Shown here: piece by piece, positions 16,318 through 24,706 of the stretch
Layout: each line of letters opens with the position of its first letter
Position numbering within the stretch: the first letter of the stretch is position 1
Assembly (NCBI RefSeq): GCF_017368815.1
Contig: NZ_JAFNME010000006.1
Span: forward strand, 58,498-122,497
Source: Comamonas denitrificans
Lineage (GTDB): Bacteria; Pseudomonadota; Gammaproteobacteria; Burkholderiales; Burkholderiaceae_C
Length of the DNA: 64,000 bases
Direction of reading: 5' to 3'
Program-made: the position numbers and the translations under genes
Notes under the pieces: generated by a model
Seen by the model: only the letters and a program-made list of their open reading frames with translations
Told to the model about the DNA's origin: nothing
Database searches by the model: none

Positions 16318-18561
16318 ATGTCAGCAAACAGCAAATCTGGCCTGCACTGCGAATTGACGCAACTGGCCCTGGCCGCTGGTTTGACCCTGGTCAGCGCCAA
16401 TGTCTTGGCGCAATCGGCCCCGGCCACCAACACCCTCTCGACTGTGACCGTGACGGGCGACAGCCCGCTCAAGGCCGACCAGGCCGCTTCGAGCAAATTC
16501 ACCGCGCCCTTGGTGGACACCCCCAAAACCGTGCAAGTGATTACCGAAGAGGTGCTGCAACAAACCGGGGCCACCAGCCTGCAAGAGGCCCTGAAAGCCA
16601 CCCCCGGCATCACCTTTGGCAACGGCGAGGGCGGCAACCCCACGGGCGACCAGGCGTTTATTCGCGGCATGGATGCGCAGGCCAGCACCTTTGTCGATGG
16701 CATGCGCGACATTGCCGCCGGCTCCCGCGAGGTGTTCAATTTGGAGGCCATTGAGGTCATCAAAGGCGCTGATTCGGCCTATGCCGGACGGGGCGGGGCG
16801 GGCGGGTCGATCAACCTGGCGACCAAAAAAGCCAAGAACGAAAACTTCATCGCCGCCGATGTCGGCCTGGGCACCGACCAGTACAAGCGCAGCACGCTGG
16901 ACTTGAACCGCAAGCTTGCTGACACCGTGGGCCTGCGCCTGAATGCCATGGCCCACGATGCCGATGTGGCCGGGCGCAATGGCCCTGAAAACAAACGCTG
17001 GGGCATTGCCCCCACCGTCACCTTTGGCATGGGCACACCCACCGAAATCACCCTGGGCTGGCAGCACCTGCAAACCGACGATGTGCCCGATGGCGGCATC
17101 CCCTACCGCTGGAGCAATACCCAGGCGGCCAACCTGCCCGGCGGCAGCACGGTGCGCCCGGAATACGGTGCCAGCCGCAAAAACTGGTACGGCCTGGACA
17201 ACCGCGATTTTCAAAAAGAAAAAAGCGATATGTTCACCGCCTCGGTCGAGCACAAATTCAGCGCCACCAACAAGCTGCGCAACAGCCTGCGCTGGAGCAA
17301 ATCCACACAAGACTACGTTTGGACGCAGCCTGACGACAGCAAGGGCAACGTGGACAAAGGCTTTGTCTGGCGGCGCGGTAACTTCCGTGATGCACAAACC
17401 ACCACGCTGCAAAACGTGACCGAGTTCACGGGCGAACAAACTGTGGGCAGCATCCAACACACGTTTGCGGTGAGCATGGAACTGTCCAAAGAAAAAGCCG
17501 ATGTGTGGTCGGGCGCGATTCAGGACAACGCCACCAGCAACTGCACGGCACTCACCCCGTGGTGTGCTGATTTGAACCACCCCAACAGCAGCGCCAACTG
17601 GCAATTCGCCTGGAATAAACCGGCCCAGGCCAGCACGTCGCAAATCGACACCGTGGCGCTCTACGGCTTTGACACCGTCAAGCTCAACGAGCAGTGGCTG
17701 CTCAACGGCGGCCTGCGCATGGACCACTACCGCCTGAACGTTTCCGGCCCGGCCGGTGGGCGTGCCCCTAATAACTACCCGGCGTACGACCTGCAGCGCA
17801 GTGACACGCTGTGGAATTACCAGTTGGGCGTGGTCTATAAACCGGCCGCCAACGGCAGCATTTACGCCAGCCTGGGCACCTCGTCCCGCCCTGGCGGCTC
17901 CACGCTGGGCAATGGCAGCGAAGACCTCACCGTCACCACCGATGCCTTGGCCGATCTGCAACCGGAAAAAACCCGCTCCATCGAGCTGGGCACCAAGTGG
18001 GATGTGCTGAACAACCGCCTGGGCCTGACGGCGGCCATCTTCCGCAACGAAGTGACCAACGTGCGCATCACCGAAAACGGCCTGACCTACATGGGTGGCA
18101 ACAAAGTGGTCAATGGCCTGGAGCTGGGCTTTACCGGCAGCGTCATGCACGGTCTGGACATCTTTGGCGGCTACACCTATATGGACAGCGAGCAAAAAGA
18201 CATGGGTATCGGCAACATTGCCAACGGCCAGCCCTTCCAAAACACGCCCAAGCACAGCTTTAGCCTGTGGAGCAGCTACAAGCCCACGGCCAAACTCACC
18301 CTGGGCCTGGGTGTGTACGCGCAAAGCAGTGTGAACGCCGCCTACATCCGCAGCAATGACGGTGGCATCGTCACCAAAGGGGCCAGCGGCTACGCCCGCT
18401 ACGATGCCATGGCCAGCTACCAGTTCACGCCGAACATGGCACTGCAGCTGAACCTGTACAACCTGGGCAACAAGGTGTACTACACCGGCGTGCGTTCGCC
18501 GCATTACGCCAACATCGGCGCAGGCCGCTCGGCTGTGGCCACGCTGAAAATCACTTACTAA
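16318..18561 (+). CDS. TonB-dependent catecholate siderophore receptor (Fiu-type)
   Basis: An outer-membrane receptor of 747 residues. A signal peptide ending ANVLAQ is followed by a plug domain (VDTPKTVQVITEEVLQQTGA, EALKATPGITFGNGEGGN, AFIRGMDAQASTFVDGMRD) and a 22-strand-type barrel. The barrel ends in a C-terminal aromatic-containing strand (GRSAVATLKITY). The plug resembles Fiu and other catecholate or monocatechol-siderophore receptors. The Fur-like box upstream and piuC downstream support an iron-uptake role. A terminator follows, so piuC may be only partly co-transcribed. Siderophore specificity cannot be read from sequence. Confidence 0.9.
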   Translation: MSANSKSGLHCELTQLALAAGLTLVSANVLAQSAPATNTLSTVTVTGDSPLKADQAASSKFTAPLVDTPKTVQVITEEVLQQTGATSLQEALKATPGITFGNGEGGNPTGDQAFIRGMDAQASTFVDGMRDIAAGSREVFNLEAIEVIKGADSAYAGRGGAGGSINLATKKAKNENFIAADVGLGTDQYKRSTLDLNRKLADTVGLRLNAMAHDADVAGRNGPENKRWGIAPTVTFGMGTPTEITLGWQHLQTDDVPDGGIPYRWSNTQAANLPGGSTVRPEYGASRKNWYGLDNRDFQKEKSDMFTASVEHKFSATNKLRNSLRWSKSTQDYVWTQPDDSKGNVDKGFVWRRGNFRDAQTTTLQNVTEFTGEQTVGSIQHTFAVSMELSKEKADVWSGAIQDNATSNCTALTPWCADLNHPNSSANWQFAWNKPAQASTSQIDTVALYGFDTVKLNEQWLLNGGLRMDHYRLNVSGPAGGRAPNNYPAYDLQRSDTLWNYQLGVVYKPAANGSIYASLGTSSRPGGSTLGNGSEDLTVTTDALADLQPEKTRSIELGTKWDVLNNRLGLTAAIFRNEVTNVRITENGLTYMGGNKVVNGLELGFTGSVMHGLDIFGGYTYMDSEQKDMGIGNIANGQPFQNTPKHSFSLWSSYKPTAKLTLGLGVYAQSSVNAAYIRSNDGGIVTKGASGYARYDAMASYQFTPNMALQLNLYNLGNKVYYTGVRSPHYANIGAGRSAVATLKITY

Positions 18562-18591
18562 ACCACGGGTCTGTATCCGATACTCCGCACC

Positions 18592-18625
18592 AACCCCGCT
18601 CCCCACCCTGGGCAGCGGGGTTTCT
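18592..18625 (+). terminator. Intrinsic terminator after the siderophore receptor
   Basis: A perfect 9-bp stem (AACCCCGCT at 18592-18600 with AGCGGGGTT at 18614-18622) and a 13-base loop is followed by a short T-rich tail. The tail is brief, so read-through into piuC is plausible. Confidence 0.65.
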
Positions 18626-18670
18626 TGCGCAAACCATCATCGCGCCCACCATTCCTTCTTGCCCATCACC

Positions 18671-19351
18671 ATGCTGCTGCGAATTCCTGCCCTGCTCACC
18701 CCCGAAGAAGTCGCCACCTGCCGCCAGACCCTGGAGCAGGCCCCCTGGGAAGATGGCCGCGCCACCGCCGGCCAGCTGGCCGCCCAGGTTAAGCACAACC
18801 TGCAACTGCCGCTGGCCAGCGAAGCCGCCAAAACGCTGGGCGAATTTCTTTTGAACAAACTGGCGCACAACCCGCTGTACCTGTCGGCCGTCCTGCCGCT
18901 CAAAGTGCTGCCCCCGCGCTTTAACCGCTACGAAGGCGGCGGCACCTATGGCAACCACATTGACAACGCGCTGTTTGCCCTGCCCGGCACGGCCAGCAAG
19001 CTGCGCAGCGATGTCTCGACCACCGTCTTTCTTAGCAACCCCGACGAATACGAGGGCGGCGAGCTGGTCATTGAAGACACCTTTGGCCACCAAAGCGTGA
19101 AGCTGGCCGCCGGCGACGCCATCGTTTACCCTGGCACCAGCTTGCACCGCGTCAATCCTGTAGCTAAAGGCACACGCTACGGCTCATTTTTCTGGGCACA
19201 AAGCCTAATTTCCTCGGCAGAGAAGCGCCGACTGCTCTTTGATTTAGACCAAAGCATCCAGGCCCTGACCGCCGACTGCCCTGCGCATCCGAAGATTTCC
19301 GCCCTCTCAGGCACCTACCACAACCTGCTGCGCATGTGGTCGCAAACATGA
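18671..19351 (+). CDS. piuC: PKHD-type Fe(II)/2-oxoglutarate hydroxylase PiuC
   Basis: A cytoplasmic dioxygenase of 226 residues of the PiuC/YbiX family. The double-stranded beta-helix core has the iron-binding HxD in YGNHIDNAL, the distal His in GTSLHRV and the 2-oxoglutarate-binding Arg in GTRYGSFFW. The N-terminus MLLRIPALLTPEEV and the C-terminal YHNLLRMWSQT are typical. PiuC genes usually follow Fiu/PiuA-type receptors and are Fur-controlled; the substrate is not known. The ATG at 18671 gives the normal N-terminus. The last four bases overlap the next gene's ATG, so the two are translationally coupled. Confidence 0.93.
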   Translation: MLLRIPALLTPEEVATCRQTLEQAPWEDGRATAGQLAAQVKHNLQLPLASEAAKTLGEFLLNKLAHNPLYLSAVLPLKVLPPRFNRYEGGGTYGNHIDNALFALPGTASKLRSDVSTTVFLSNPDEYEGGELVIEDTFGHQSVKLAAGDAIVYPGTSLHRVNPVAKGTRYGSFFWAQSLISSAEKRRLLFDLDQSIQALTADCPAHPKISALSGTYHNLLRMWSQT

Positions 19352-20481
19352 GCGCGGCGTTGAACAGCCTGGGCCAGCCGGTGCAACCGGCGGCCAGCCA
19401 GATTCCGGCGCATATCGCCAGCCTGCCCGATTACGAACAGCAGGCCCGCCAGCACATCGAAGCCAGCGCCTGGCAGCACATTCAGGGCGGGGCCGATCAG
19501 CAGCACACCCTGGCGCACAACCGCGCTGCCTTTGATGCGCTGCGCCTGCTGCCCCAGCCGCTGGCCGATTTGAGCGCCGCGCACACGCGCCAAACCCTGC
19601 TGGGCCAGCCGCTAGAACACCCCATCCTGCTGGCCCCCGTGGCCTACCAAACCCTGGCCCACCCTGAGGGCGAACTGGCCAGCGTGCGCGCCGCCACCGC
19701 CTTGCAAGCGGGCATGGTGGCCAGCACCCTGAGCAGCCACACGCTGGAGGCGATTGCGCACGAGGCGCAGCACACCCGCAGCGCCTTGCAGCGGCGTGGG
19801 CCGCTGTGGTTTCAGCTCTATTCCCAGGCCGAGCGCCAGCACACGCTGGAGCTGGTGCAGCGGGCCGAAAACGCGGGCTACGAGGCCATCGTCTGGACGG
19901 TGGATGCCAGCATCAAACGCTCCGGCTTTGCCCTGCCCGCCGGTGTGCAAGCGGCCAACCTGCGCCACATCGCCCCGCGCCCGCAGGCCAGCAGCATCGA
20001 CGGCCCGCCGCTGTTTGGCACCCCGCTGGTGCAGCAAGCGCCCCGTTGGGACGAGCTGCGCTGGCTGCGCGCGCACACCCGGCTGCCGTTGATTGTCAAA
20101 GGCGTGTTGCACCCGGCGCAGGCCCGCCAGCTGGTCGATGCGGGGGTGGATGCCCTCATCATCTCCAACCACGGCGGGCGGGTGCTGGACGGCGTGGTCA
20201 GCCCGCTGGAAGTGCTGCCCGCCATCGCCCAGGCGGTGCATGTGCCGCTGCTGCTCGATAGCGGCGTGCGCTGGGGAACCGATGTGGTCAAAGCCCTGGC
20301 CTTGGGAGCCAGCGCCGTGTTGGTGGGCCGACCGCAACTGCACGCCCTGGCCTGTGCGGGCTGGCTGGGGGTGGCTCACATGCTGCACCTGTTGCGTAGC
20401 GAGTTGGAGCTGGCCATGGCGCAACTGGGCTGCGCTACGTTGGCCGACATTGGCCCAGGCATTCTTTGGAAAAACAGCTAA
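19348..20481 (+). CDS. FMN-dependent alpha-hydroxy-acid dehydrogenase/oxidase
   Basis: A protein of 377 residues of the lactate oxidase/glycolate oxidase/LldD family. The beta-barrel shows ILLAPVAYQTLAHPEGE, WFQLYSQ, a Lys in LIVKGVL, the catalytic His and Arg in ISNHGGRVLDG, and the FMN phosphate site LLLDSGVRWGTDVVKAL and ASAVLVGRPQ. It should oxidise a small 2-hydroxy acid to the 2-oxo acid; whether the acceptor is oxygen or quinone is not clear. The four-base overlap with piuC is notable, since PiuC consumes a 2-oxo acid. A strong terminator follows. Confidence 0.9.
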   Translation: MSAALNSLGQPVQPAASQIPAHIASLPDYEQQARQHIEASAWQHIQGGADQQHTLAHNRAAFDALRLLPQPLADLSAAHTRQTLLGQPLEHPILLAPVAYQTLAHPEGELASVRAATALQAGMVASTLSSHTLEAIAHEAQHTRSALQRRGPLWFQLYSQAERQHTLELVQRAENAGYEAIVWTVDASIKRSGFALPAGVQAANLRHIAPRPQASSIDGPPLFGTPLVQQAPRWDELRWLRAHTRLPLIVKGVLHPAQARQLVDAGVDALIISNHGGRVLDGVVSPLEVLPAIAQAVHVPLLLDSGVRWGTDVVKALALGASAVLVGRPQLHALACAGWLGVAHMLHLLRSELELAMAQLGCATLADIGPGILWKNS

Positions 20482-20484
20482 AAA

Positions 20485-20507
20485 AAAGAGCGCTTACCGC
20501 GCTCTTT
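20485..20507. terminator. Bidirectional terminator
   Basis: A perfect 9-bp stem (AAAGAGCGC with GCGCTCTTT, 5-base loop) lies directly after the hydroxy-acid dehydrogenase stop. It is A-rich on one side and followed by TTTGTAAAGG on the other. It separates two convergent genes. Confidence 0.75.
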
Positions 20508-20527
20508 GTAAAGGTTTTAACTTGATT

Positions 20528-20570
20528 TAAAGCGCAATCGCTTTGTTTATAAGCGCCACCAGCTATTTAT
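20528..20570. repeat. Short palindromic intergenic repeat (AGCGCTA/TAGCT family)
   Basis: AAAGCGCAATCGCTTTG followed by TTTATAAGCGCCACCAGCTA shows the same building blocks as the repeats at 14052, 50091 and others. It lies between convergent 3' ends and just reaches the end of the Arg-rich gene. Confidence 0.55.
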
Positions 20571-21556
20571 TCAGTCCGTGGCTTGCGGTGGCGAAAGCGC
20601 GGTTCTGCCCCCTCGGGCGGGGTGTCCTCTGGGCGAATCACCTTGATTGGCGCGGCTTTGCCTTTCAGGCTGGCCGGGGCGCGGTAGGTGCGAATGCTGC
20701 CCCGCCGACCCGGCTGCTCGCCTTCTGGCGCAGGGGCCGAGCGGTCAAAATCGCCGCGCGGCGCACGATCGGAAAAGTCCCGCTGGGGGCGGTCACTGCG
20801 CGGGCCACGCTCTTGGCGCTCACCGCCTTCGCGGCGTGGACCTCGGTCGTCGCTGCGGAAGCTGGGGCGCTCGCCCCCTTCACGGCGCTGCGGGCGGTCA
20901 CCGCCCTCAAAACGGCGCTCTTGGCGCTCGCCGCCCTCACGGCGCGGGCCTCGGTCATCACTGCGGAAGCTGGGGCGGTCGTTGTCAAAGCGACGCGGCG
21001 GGCGGTCACCGCCTTCAAAACGGCGTTCTTGGCGCTCGCCACCTTCGCGGCGTGGGCCTCGGTCGTCACTGCGGAAGCTGGGGCGGTCGTTGTCAAAGCG
21101 GCGCTGCGGGCGGTCACCGCCTTCAAAACGGCGTTCTTGGCGCTCGCCGCCCTCACGGCGCGGGCCCCGGTCGTCACTGCGGAAGCTGGGGCGCTCGCCC
21201 CCTTCACGGCGTGGGGGTCGGTCATTGCCTTCAAAGCGGCGCTGTGGGCGGTCACCACTCTCAAAACGGCGTTCTTGGCGCTCGCCACCTTCGCGGCGCG
21301 GGCCTCGGTCATCACTGCGGAAGCTGGGCCGGTCGCCCCCTTCACGGCGTGGAGGCCGGTCATTGCCCTCAAAGCGGCGCTGTGGGCGGTCACCACCCTC
21401 AAAACGGCGTTCTTGGCGCTCGCCGCCTTCGCGGCGCGGGCCTCGGTCGTCACTGCGGAAGCTGGGCCGGTCGCCCCCCTCGCGGCGTGGGGTGGCAGAA
21501 GGGTCGCGGCGGGCAGGGCGGCCACCGGAGGAGGATTTGGGTTTAAAGGGGGGCAT
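20567..21556 (-). CDS. Arg/Gly-rich tandem-repeat protein, probably disordered and nucleic-acid binding
   Basis: A protein of 329 residues that I do not recognise as a named family. A short N-terminus (MPPFKPKSSSGGRPARRDPS) is followed by six imperfect repeats of about 35-46 residues built on PSFRSDDRGPRREGGERQER plus RFEGGDRPQRRFEGNDRP. The non-repetitive tail includes RTYRAPASLKGKAAPIKVIRPEDTP and ends FRHRKPRTE. Composition is dominated by Arg, Gly, Asp, Glu and Pro, resembling RGG-type disordered RNA-binding tails. The ATG at 21556 is preferred over a start 48 bases upstream. Repeat number may vary between strains. Long open frames in other frames here are a by-product of the repeats. Confidence 0.75.
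   Translation of the reverse strand: MPPFKPKSSSGGRPARRDPSATPRREGGDRPSFRSDDRGPRREGGERQERRFEGGDRPQRRFEGNDRPPRREGGDRPSFRSDDRGPRREGGERQERRFESGDRPQRRFEGNDRPPRREGGERPSFRSDDRGPRREGGERQERRFEGGDRPQRRFDNDRPSFRSDDRGPRREGGERQERRFEGGDRPPRRFDNDRPSFRSDDRGPRREGGERQERRFEGGDRPQRREGGERPSFRSDDRGPRREGGERQERGPRSDRPQRDFSDRAPRGDFDRSAPAPEGEQPGRRGSIRTYRAPASLKGKAAPIKVIRPEDTPPEGAEPRFRHRKPRTE
20820..21500. repeat. In-gene tandem repeat array (six units)
   Basis: Six imperfect DNA units of roughly 105-140 bases encode the SFRSDDRGPRREGG repeat of the Arg-rich protein. Unit lengths differ because two of the units carry an extra segment. All are multiples of three, so recombination between units would change protein length without breaking the frame. 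Confidence 0.8.
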
Positions 21557-21706
21557 GGCCAACTCTAGGCAAGACAAATTAAGGCGCAATTGTGCCTGTA
21601 CCACTGCCGCTTTGTCGGCCCCTGGCCCGCAGCGGGGGCAAGAAAAGAGGGCAAGGCAGGCACTGCATAAAAAAAATTCTGCCCATCCGTGCTGCTGGGG
21701 GCGGGG

Positions 21707-22459
21707 TCAATCCACTTTTTCGTGGGCAGAAGCGGACTTGGTGCTTTGAAAAAAACCGTTGCGCAAGGCTTCCAAATCGACCACCCGCAAGCCGCCGTAC
21801 TCCACTTGGATAGCACCGGCAGCCTCTAACGTGGCCAAAGCCTCATTGACCCGTTGGCGCGACAGCCCTACCAAATAGGCCAGTTCTTGCTGCGTAATGC
21901 GTAGCAGCTGATTGCCACCAGGATAAGGGTAGAGCGCCGGGTTGAATAAGGCGGCCAAGCTGCGGGCCACGCGCAGGTCGGGGCTGGAGAGGCGATCAAT
22001 CTCGCGCGCACCAATGAACTGGCCCAGGCGCTCGTTGAGCTGGTTCATGATGTAGCGGTTAAAGCCCAGCGAGTTGTCCAGCAGCCAATGAAAGGTGTCA
22101 ATGTGCAGGCCAGCGACCACGCTTTTGCGCAGCGCTTGCACGTTGTAGCGGTAGGACTCGCGCTTGATGGCCGTGCCTTCGCCAAACCACCCTCCAGGGG
22201 GCAGGCCGGCAAAGGTCATGCTCACGCCTTGGGCATTTTCGGAGCTCATTTTCAGTAGGCCATCGATCAGCCCAAACCAGTAGGTCACTTGGCGCCCGAT
22301 CATGCACACGTACTCTCCGGGGTTGGCCTGGGTGACATGGATGGCATTCACCGCCCGATCACGCTCATGGGGTTGGAGCAGGCGCAACCAAGGGATGCCA
22401 TCCAGTTCTTGCGCGCAAGGGGTGCGCCTGCGTTGGTACAAAGAAGGTGTCGAACTCAT
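21707..22459 (-). CDS. Crp/Fnr-family transcriptional regulator
   Basis: A regulator of 250 residues. The N-terminal cyclic-nucleotide-binding-like beta-roll has PGEYVCMIGRQVTYWFGLIDGL and LPPGGWFGEG. A dimerisation helix follows, then a C-terminal winged helix-turn-helix (LRITQQELAYLVGLSRQRVNEALATLEAAGAI). It lacks the N-terminal Cys cluster of FNR, so it is not an iron-sulfur oxygen sensor of that type. The ATG at 22459 fits the family; upstream extension lacks a start with a ribosome site. It is divergent from the acyl-CoA ligase/ABC operon and may control it through the inverted repeat at 22611. Confidence 0.88.
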   Translation of the reverse strand: MSSTPSLYQRRRTPCAQELDGIPWLRLLQPHERDRAVNAIHVTQANPGEYVCMIGRQVTYWFGLIDGLLKMSSENAQGVSMTFAGLPPGGWFGEGTAIKRESYRYNVQALRKSVVAGLHIDTFHWLLDNSLGFNRYIMNQLNERLGQFIGAREIDRLSSPDLRVARSLAALFNPALYPYPGGNQLLRITQQELAYLVGLSRQRVNEALATLEAAGAIQVEYGGLRVVDLEALRNGFFQSTKSASAHEKVD

Positions 22460-22759
22460 AACCGTGAAGCATCTGCGCAGATAAAGACTCTGTCCCCTAG
22501 GGTTTGCCACAGGGAGGGCCCATTTCCCTGGGCGGACGGTGCGAAATGATGAAAATAAACCACAGTAAAAAGCCAATTAGCGCGGTAAGCAGCAGGATAA
22601 CCCGACTAGGACTTTCCCCAGGAAAGTAAACGAAAAGACACAATAACGTCAAACTCACCACTACGATTGTTGGAAATCGGGTGCCAAGCAGACTTTTTTA
22701 CATAAAACTGACGGCACCATTTTCAGGAATTTCCAGAACATTGTTTGTGAGGAACCGCC
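22460..22759. promoter_or_regulatory. Divergent control region between the Crp/Fnr gene and the CoA ligase-ABC operon
   Basis: This is a 300-base non-coding gap between two divergent start codons. It contains the 7-3-7 inverted repeat at 22611-22627 and an AT-rich stretch before the plus-strand start (TTTTTTACATAAAACTG). The plus-strand ATG is preceded by GAGGAACCGCC. I see no RNA gene here. Promoters for both directions must lie in it, but none matches a consensus convincingly. Confidence 0.5.
22611..22627. promoter_or_regulatory. Candidate operator, perfect 7-3-7 inverted repeat
   Basis: ACTTTCC-CCA-GGAAAGT is a perfect inverted repeat midway between the divergent Crp/Fnr gene and the acyl-CoA ligase. 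Its dyad symmetry suits a dimeric regulator, although it does not match the TGTGA or TTGAT half-sites of classic CRP or FNR. Confidence 0.4.
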
Positions 22760-24694
22760 ATGGCGAACACTTTTCCGCACCTGCTCCTAAGCCACGCAAC
22801 GCAGCGCCCAACAGCCCCTGCCTTGCGTGAAAAAGAGTTCGGTATTTGGCAGACTTGGACCTGGGCCGATGTCGCCCGCGACGTGCGCCACCTGGCTTGT
22901 GGCCTGGCGGCGCTGGGGCTGGCCCGGGGGCAAAACCTGGCCTTCGTCAGCGACAACCGTCCCAACGTTTACATGGGCTTTGCGGCCGTGCAAAGCCTGG
23001 GGGCCGTGCCCATTCCGCTGTACCAGGATGCGGTGGCCCAAGAAATGGCGTTTGTGATGGAGGATGCCGACATCCACTTCGCTTTTGCCGAAGACCAAGA
23101 ACAAGTGGACAAACTGCTGGAAGTGCGCGAGACCGTGCCCAGCATCACCCACATCATTTACGACGACCCACGCGGTCTGCGCAAATACGAAGAGCCCGGT
23201 TTGATCAGCACCGCAGAGCTGAAAAAGCTCGGTGCCGCCTGGGATAAAGACCACCCGGGTGTGTGGGACAGCATGCAGCAGCGTGTGCAGGCTGAGGATG
23301 TGGCGGTGATTCTTTACACCTCGGGCACCACCGGCAAGCCCAAAGGGGTGTGCCTGACGCACACCAACTTCATCGGCTCGGCCCAGGGCGGGGTGGAGGT
23401 GGACAAGCTGGGCCCCAGCGACAACGTGATCTCTTACCTGCCCCCGGCCTGGGTGGGCGACCATTTGTTCTCGTACGCACAATGGCTGGTGGCCGGTTTC
23501 ACCATCAACTGCCCCGAGTCGGCGGCCACCGTCAGCATTGACATGCGCGAAGTGGGTCCGACCTACTACTTTGCCCCGCCCCGGGTGTTTGAGGGCATGC
23601 TCACCTCGGTGTCGATTCGCATGGAAGATGCGGCCCCGTTTAAACAATGGCTGTTTAAAAAGGCCATGGATGTGGCCAAACGGGTGGGCTCAGACATTTT
23701 GGATGGCAAGCCGGTCGGGGCGCTGGACAAACTCAAGTACCGCCTGGGCGACTTCATGATTTACGGCCCGCTGCGCAATGCCATGGGGCTGTCGCGCATT
23801 CGCGTGGCCTACACTGCGGGCGCAGCGATTGGGCCGGAGCTGTTCCAGTTTTTCCGCAGCATTGGCATCAACCTCAAACAGCTGTACGGCCAAACTGAAA
23901 CCTGCGCCTATGTTTGTCTGCAGCGCGATGGCCAGGTCGATATCAACAGCGTGGGCCAGGCCGCCCCCGGTATTGAACTGAAGATTGCCGAGAACGGCGA
24001 AGTGCTGCTCAAAGGCGTGTCGGTGCTCAAGGAGTACTACAAGCGCCCGGATGCCACCGCCGAGGTGCTGGATGAAAACGGCTACTTCAAAACCGGCGAT
24101 GCGGGCGTGATTGGTGCCAACGGCCAACTGCGCATCATCGACCGTGCCAAGGACGTGGGCAAGATGGCCAGCGGGGCCATGTTTGCGCCCAACTACATTG
24201 AGAACAAGCTCAAATTCTTCTCGCACATCAAGGAGGCGGTGTGCTTTGGCAACGGCAAGGACAAGGTGTGCGCCTTTGTCAATATTGATTACGAAGCCGT
24301 GGGCAACTGGGCCGAGCGCCAGGGCATCCCCTACGGCGGCTATGTGGACTTGGCCTCTAAGCCCCAGGTGCTGGCGCTGATTGCCGATTGCATCCGCCAG
24401 GTCAATGCCGGCCTGGCCGCCGAAGAAGGCATGGCCGACACCCAAGTGGCCCGCTTCTTGGTGCTGCACAAAGAGCTGGATCCCGATGACGATGAGCTGA
24501 CCCGCACCCGCAAAGTGCGCCGCAACTTTATCGCCGAGAAATACGCCGTGCTGATCGAGGCGCTGTACAGCGGCAAGACCGAGCAGTTCATTGAAACCCA
24601 GGTGAAGTTTGAAGACGGGCGCACGGGCAGCGTCAGCGCCACGCTGCAAATTTTGGAAGGGCAGGTCTTTGCGGCCACCCGCCAAGCGGCCTGA
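22760..24694 (+). CDS. Long-chain acyl-CoA synthetase (AMP-forming, FadD15-like)
   Basis: An adenylate-forming ligase of 644 residues. The phosphate loop is VILYTSGTTGKPKGV, and further motifs are QLYGQTETCA, NGYFKTGDAGVIGANGQLRIIDRAKD and TRTRKVRRNFIAEKY (C-terminal catalytic Lys region). It should activate a fatty or aryl carboxylic acid to its CoA thioester. The protein belongs to the longer FACS-type group with an insert between the core motifs. It is the first gene of an operon with an ABC importer and a second CoA ligase, consistent with uptake and activation of one class of acids. AGGAACCGCC precedes the ATG. Confidence 0.92.
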   Translation: MANTFPHLLLSHATQRPTAPALREKEFGIWQTWTWADVARDVRHLACGLAALGLARGQNLAFVSDNRPNVYMGFAAVQSLGAVPIPLYQDAVAQEMAFVMEDADIHFAFAEDQEQVDKLLEVRETVPSITHIIYDDPRGLRKYEEPGLISTAELKKLGAAWDKDHPGVWDSMQQRVQAEDVAVILYTSGTTGKPKGVCLTHTNFIGSAQGGVEVDKLGPSDNVISYLPPAWVGDHLFSYAQWLVAGFTINCPESAATVSIDMREVGPTYYFAPPRVFEGMLTSVSIRMEDAAPFKQWLFKKAMDVAKRVGSDILDGKPVGALDKLKYRLGDFMIYGPLRNAMGLSRIRVAYTAGAAIGPELFQFFRSIGINLKQLYGQTETCAYVCLQRDGQVDINSVGQAAPGIELKIAENGEVLLKGVSVLKEYYKRPDATAEVLDENGYFKTGDAGVIGANGQLRIIDRAKDVGKMASGAMFAPNYIENKLKFFSHIKEAVCFGNGKDKVCAFVNIDYEAVGNWAERQGIPYGGYVDLASKPQVLALIADCIRQVNAGLAAEEGMADTQVARFLVLHKELDPDDDELTRTRKVRRNFIAEKYAVLIEALYSGKTEQFIETQVKFEDGRTGSVSATLQILEGQVFAATRQAA

Positions 24695-24706
24695 CCGAGG
24701 GTGCTC

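Noticed and set aside
16321..18606. A 761-codon open frame on the minus strand opposite the siderophore receptor
   Set aside because: It mirrors the receptor gene, which has clear domains. Long antisense frames are expected in GC-rich DNA with strong third-position bias, and it has no recognisable motifs.
20820..21500. Regularly spaced repeats considered as a CRISPR array
   Set aside because: Units are coding, imperfect and of uneven length with no unique spacers, and there are no cas genes.
20543..21568. Long plus-strand and second-frame open frames over the Arg-rich repeat gene (Ala-rich and RSPPSRRG-rich)
   Set aside because: The repeat unit length is a multiple of three, so several frames stay open together. 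Only the minus-strand frame has a sensible start and a non-repetitive N- and C-terminus.
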